Source: JAABUE01 sp037440925
Lineage (GTDB): Bacteria; Chloroflexota; Anaerolineae; Anaerolineales; Villigracilaceae
Assembly: GCA_037440925.1 (NCBI GenBank)
Contig: JBBITF010000012.1
Coordinates: 3,858 to 67,857, forward strand
Length of the DNA stretch: 64,000 nucleotides
Direction of reading: 5' to 3'
Under the pieces are notes generated by a model. That model ran no database searches. It was not told the origin of the DNA and saw only the letters and a list, made by a program, of their open reading frames with translations. Below are positions 60,873 through 64,000 of this stretch, piece after piece (the stretch's first letter is position 1; the number at the start of each line of letters is the position of its first letter). The translations under genes and the position numbers were made by a program.

Positions 60873-62213
60873 CTACGCCGCGGCCCGCAAGAGAGCAGCG
60901 TTGGCGTGCGCATCTAAACCTTCAGAACGGGCAATCGAAGCGGCTAGCGGAACGATGGTCTGAGCGGCGTTTTCGTCGAGCGCTACCAGGCTGACGATTT
61001 TCACAAAGTCCCACACGTTGAGCGGAGAAGCAAAACGCGCCGAGCCGCCCGTCGGCATGACGTGGCTGGGACCGGCAAGGTAATCGCCCAGCACTTCGAA
61101 AGAATGTTCGCCGACGAATATACCGCCAGCATGGTTCACTTTTTCCACCCAACCCCATGGCTCGCGCACCGATAAAGCCAGATGCTCGGGGGCATAGTCA
61201 TTTGCCAGTTGCATGGCTTCCTCGAGGTCACGAGTCAACACGGCGCCGCCGCGATTCTCCAACGAAGCCAGGATAACGTCCGCACGGTTTCGTTGTTCAA
61301 CCTGCCGGGCAATTTCGATTTGCACATCCTCAATTAATTTCTGGGAGGGGGTCAATAAAATTGCAGAGGCCAGCAAATCATGTTCCGCCTGCGCCAGCAA
61401 ATCTGCCGCCACCCAGACAGGGTTGGCAGATTCATCGGCGATGACGACGGTTTCGGTCGGCCCCGCCAGCCCATCAATGCCCACTACGCCATAAACTTGC
61501 CGCTTGGCAAGCGTGACAAAGAGGTTGCCGGGACCAAAAATCTTATCCACAGGCCGGATGGTCTGCGTGCCATAGGCCAGGGCGGCAATCGCCTGCGCCC
61601 CACCCAGCGCATAGACCTCATCTACGCCGGCGATGGCGCAAGCAGCCAGGATCACAGGGGAGATAGGCGGGGTTTGTTCTGCAAGCGAACGATTGGGAGG
61701 CGTGACGACCACAATCTCTTTCACGCCCGCTACCCGCGCCGGAATGGCGCTCATCAAGACCGTGGACGGCAAGGGAGCGGTTCCGCCGGGGACGTATAAC
61801 CCCACCCGTTGAATGGGACGAATGATTTGCCCAAGCGTGCCGCCAAGTTCATGGGTGAACCAAGAGGTCAAAGGTTGGCGGCGGTGAAAGGCTTCGATGC
61901 GGGCAGCCGCCTTTTCGAGCGCATCACGCTGAAGGGGCGGCAGCGAGTCGGCGGCAGATTGAATCAAGGCCGGGGCAACGGGAGCAGGCCGAAGGGAGAG
62001 CGAATCGAGGGTTTGCGTCCACTTTTGCAGGGCGGCGTCGCCGTTCATCCGCACATCCATCAAAATTTTTGCAACGGCTTGCTCGGGAGGCAAAGGCTCT
62101 CCAAACATTTGCGCAATTCCCTCCAATACGCGCTGACTGATGGGAAATTCATCGGGCGGTGTGCGTTTGAGGATGGTTTGCCGAGCGGTTTCGGGGTTGT
62201 ATTGTCGCAACAT
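60873..62213 (-). CDS. hisD: Histidinol dehydrogenase
   Basis: Last two oxidations to histidine, zinc- and NAD-dependent. 446 aa: YVPGGTAPLPSTVLMSAIPA, FGPGNLFVTLAKRQVYG, GPTETVVIADESANP, LAQAEHD and GPSHVMPTGGSAR are the family motifs. Starts 2 bp after hisG. Confidence 0.97.
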   Translation of the reverse strand: MLRQYNPETARQTILKRTPPDEFPISQRVLEGIAQMFGEPLPPEQAVAKILMDVRMNGDAALQKWTQTLDSLSLRPAPVAPALIQSAADSLPPLQRDALEKAAARIEAFHRRQPLTSWFTHELGGTLGQIIRPIQRVGLYVPGGTAPLPSTVLMSAIPARVAGVKEIVVVTPPNRSLAEQTPPISPVILAACAIAGVDEVYALGGAQAIAALAYGTQTIRPVDKIFGPGNLFVTLAKRQVYGVVGIDGLAGPTETVVIADESANPVWVAADLLAQAEHDLLASAILLTPSQKLIEDVQIEIARQVEQRNRADVILASLENRGGAVLTRDLEEAMQLANDYAPEHLALSVREPWGWVEKVNHAGGIFVGEHSFEVLGDYLAGPSHVMPTGGSARFASPLNVWDFVKIVSLVALDENAAQTIVPLAASIARSEGLDAHANAALLRAAA

Positions 62214-62215
62214 GG

Positions 62216-63217
62216 TTATCCTTTCAAGGCCGCAAGCATGGCTTTGTAACGCGGCGGCTCTTCTTCAAAAATATAGGTGAGAGGCGATACGAGAATGCCG
62301 CTGCCACCAACCAGCCGCAGTTCCGTGATGGCTTGAGGCAGGCAGTCGCGGCGCACGACGACGGTGACAGAGTGCCAGCCTTGCGCGCTTTCGCGTGTGA
62401 CGACCGGGCTAATGGTAGGACCTTGCAAGCCGCCAACGTGAGTCTGCGTAAATATTTTTTGGGCGATGGTCGCTGGGCTATCACCGCGCATGTTGGCAAT
62501 GACCAGCACGTTATCCTTGGCGCGCAGATGGGCTTCGATGTATTCGAGCAGGCGGCGCGCCATTTCCAGCGCTTCGGGCCGGGTTTGCAAGGCTTTGCGG
62601 TTTGCAATCAATACGGCCTGAGAAAGTTGGATGACGCCATCAGGCAAGGGGCGCAGGCGGTTATCGAGCAGGGTTTGACCCGAAGATACAAGGTCCGAAA
62701 TCATATCGGCATAACCAATGGCCGGCGCGCTTTCGAGGGTGCCTTCGGCAGAAATTAGCACATGAGCAATATGATGCCGCTTTAAAAAGCGCTCGGTCAA
62801 GACAGGAAATTTGGTCGCCACGCGCAAAGGTTTTTTAGACCGCGAGGCGTGCGCCTGGAGCGAGGCAAGGTCTGTTACCGTTTCCCAACTCTCTGGAACA
62901 GCCAGGGTCAACGCGCAATGTCCAAAGCCAAGCGCGTCGTGCAGAATGAGCAGTTCACCGTTTTCGCCACGCTTTTCTTCGACCATGTCGAGGCCCGTAA
63001 TGCCAAAGTCCACGCTGCCCTGCCGCACGCTGACCACAATGTCACCAGGGCGCTGGAAGATGACTCCCAACTCAGGCAAAGCAGGCAATTCGGCCTGATA
63101 TTGCCGCGGGTTGGATTTGAAAATGGGCAGGCCGGCTTCTGAAAGGAACGCTAAAGCGCCCGCTTCGAGGCGGCCCTTGGAGGGCAGGGAAAGACGAATG
63201 ATTTTTTGCGAGAACAT
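62216..63217 (-). CDS. hisG: ATP phosphoribosyltransferase
   Basis: First committed step, ATP plus PRPP. 333 aa long form: the catalytic bilobal domain has ISAEGTLESAPAIGYADMISDLVSSG (PRPP loop), and a C-terminal ACT-like domain (from about 235) would give histidine feedback. AAGGA precedes the ATG. First gene of the his operon, downstream of an attenuator. Confidence 0.96.
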   Translation of the reverse strand: MFSQKIIRLSLPSKGRLEAGALAFLSEAGLPIFKSNPRQYQAELPALPELGVIFQRPGDIVVSVRQGSVDFGITGLDMVEEKRGENGELLILHDALGFGHCALTLAVPESWETVTDLASLQAHASRSKKPLRVATKFPVLTERFLKRHHIAHVLISAEGTLESAPAIGYADMISDLVSSGQTLLDNRLRPLPDGVIQLSQAVLIANRKALQTRPEALEMARRLLEYIEAHLRAKDNVLVIANMRGDSPATIAQKIFTQTHVGGLQGPTISPVVTRESAQGWHSVTVVVRRDCLPQAITELRLVGGSGILVSPLTYIFEEEPPRYKAMLAALKG

Positions 63218-63245
63218 AGATTATCCTTAAAGTGGATTGGCAAAC

Positions 63246-63272
63246 AAAAAACCCCAGTCTATGACCGGGGTT
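63246..63272 (-). terminator. Attenuator terminator of the his operon
   Basis: Minus strand: AACCCCGGTC, loop ATA, GACTGGGGTT, T run. A 10-bp stem with one G-T pair, 29 nt before hisG. Confidence 0.92.
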
Positions 63273-63306
63273 CGATGAACAAAGCGCTTGACTCTGTCAA
63301 TTGAAT

Positions 63307-63390
63307 TCAGGTGCGCGCAAAGAACTCCGGCCTTTCGGGGAGCAGATGATGATGAGCATGATGGCGATGCGCGAATACTGAATTCATCAT
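63307..63390 (-). CDS. hisL: His operon leader peptide
   Basis: A 27-codon open frame, ATG 63390 to TGA 63307. The first 20 residues read MMNSVFAHRHHAHHHLLPER, with six His in codons 8-15. No ribosome site precedes it, but the ATG is 7 nt after a -10 box, so the mRNA is likely leaderless. The segment GGCCGGAGTT (63332-63323), just after the His codons, can pair with the terminator arm AACCCCGGTC in 9 of 10 positions. Stalling at the His codons would leave it free and prevent termination. Confidence 0.88.
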   Translation of the reverse strand: MMNSVFAHRHHAHHHLLPERPEFFART

Positions 63391-63397
63391 GGGAGGT

Positions 63398-63426
63398 AGT
63401 ATACCAACCTCTAGCAGATTTGGCAA
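63398..63426 (-). promoter_or_regulatory. Promoter of the his operon
   Basis: Minus strand TTGCCA (63426-63421), exact 17-nt spacer, TATACT (63403-63398). Predicted start at or within one base of the leader ATG. Confidence 0.8.
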
Positions 63427-63440
63427 GTAGAAACAACCCA

Positions 63441-63736
63441 AAACAGCAGATTCACGCAAGACTTATACCCGTCTGTGCGCCCCACGTTTTGTTGCACGCT
63501 TTTGACATAGTCTGATAGTCTGATGGCCAGAAGTTTGAAAGTGACTAAAACAGCCTAAGAACCTGCATACCTTCAAATTGTTGTAAATTTAGACTATTCA
63601 AAACACTGCTTTTTATAGGGCGTTTTTCGTCCCAAAAAAATAGCCGCTTCCTTACGTAAACTTTCGATGGTTAATTTGAGCATAAAGAAAGACTTTTGTG
63701 AAACATTTCCCTTGATTTTACCCCAATAAAAAGCCA
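63441..63736. other. Intergenic region upstream of the his operon
   Basis: AT-rich, no gene seen. TTTTGACATAG near 63502 and the short direct repeat AGTCTGAT (twice near 63512-63527) are the only marks. Confidence 0.5.
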
Positions 63737-64000
63737 CTATTTTGGGAAAAAGCGCGCTAACAACTCACTCAATGGCAAGGATGGCGTCGCGTCGCCCTGG
63801 CGGCCCGTGTTCCAGGTGACGATCAGTTCACGCTTGGCGCGGGTGATGCCCACATAGAACAGGCGCAAGCGTTCCCTGACGTAATCCAGCCGCGAGCGCA
63901 GCGTCGCCACGCCTTCCTCGTACCAGTTATATTCGCTCGACGACTCCAGCGCGGTCAACTGCGCCAGCGCCTCCGCTTCGAGATTCAACCCGCCCCGCAC
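63737..64000 (-). CDS. UvrD/PcrA-type DNA helicase, C-terminal fragment
   Basis: The last 87 residues of a superfamily 1 helicase, running off the window edge at its 5' side. RERLRLFYVGITRAKRELIVTW is motif VI of UvrD/Rep/PcrA, with the Arg finger. The short tail after it is characteristic of subfamilies with a shortened C-terminus. The full gene length cannot be known here. Confidence 0.88.
   Translation of the reverse strand: MRGGLNLEAEALAQLTALESSSEYNWYEEGVATLRSRLDYVRERLRLFYVGITRAKRELIVTWNTGRQGDATPSLPLSELLARFFPK

Overview
The window looks like a GC-rich chromosomal segment of a Chloroflexota bacterium of the Anaerolineae type. This is inferred from gene content and protein flavour: a caa3-type oxidase whose subunit I has a long N-terminal membrane extension, a FabL-like enoyl reductase, Rex, PT-rich lipoproteins, large PD40/Ig repeat proteins, and intergenic tandem and palindromic repeats. 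No 16S gene is present, so taxonomy is not proven. One 100-N scaffold gap lies at 19021-19120.

Layout. 1-8.2 kb: a Bcp peroxiredoxin, then an aerobic respiration block on the + strand. It holds cytochrome c oxidase subunits II (with a heme-c tail), I (A2-type, YSHP motif) and a fused IV-III. A perfect hairpin follows, then assembly factors: SCO, PCu(A)C lipoprotein, a membrane-anchored cupredoxin-like protein, SURF1, and a fusion of a half-size CtaA with CtaB. 8.4-20 kb: amidase, glmS, a decayed ion-permease pseudogene, an (alpha/alpha)6-glycosidase-like protein, MaoC dehydratase, a class A PBP broken by the N gap, and a creatininase-family hydrolase. 20-31 kb: DegV, tRNA-Pro(CGG), FabL-like reductase, DUF309, SRAP, an MFS exporter, tRNA-Gln(CTG), glnS, rtcB, a UgpC/MsmK-type ATPase and a GH13 enzyme. 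31-41 kb: a 1083-residue polytopic membrane protein, a MITE-like insertion with target duplication, a HicA-like toxin/antitoxin pair, a sirtuin, a PLD lipoprotein, a PD40/Ig repeat surface protein and Rex. 41-55 kb: an NBR1-Ig lipoprotein, recA, a tight FGGY kinase / S1P-lyase-like / MBL-hydrolase operon, and a TetR-controlled ABC exporter with an HlyD adaptor, divergent from an MFS gene and miaA. 55-63.4 kb: a complete minus-strand histidine operon, hisG-D-C-B-H-A-F-I-E, ending in a translationally coupled HAD phosphatase. The window ends in a truncated UvrD/PcrA-type helicase.

Most interesting signals. (1) The his operon starts with a promoter, a probably leaderless 27-residue leader peptide with six His in eight codons, a mutually exclusive antiterminator segment and an intrinsic terminator: a textbook attenuator in an unexpected phylum. 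(2) HisB lacks a phosphatase domain and no hisN or hisK is present, so the HAD protein coupled to hisE is a strong candidate for the missing histidinol-phosphate phosphatase. (3) Heptad/octad tandem arrays form protein tails (HisF, HlyD adaptor) and are inserted inside an ABC ATPase. (4) A 158-bp MITE with a 7-bp duplication sits beside a HicA-like toxin with an unusual hydrophobic tail. (5) Gene fusions occur in the oxidase block.
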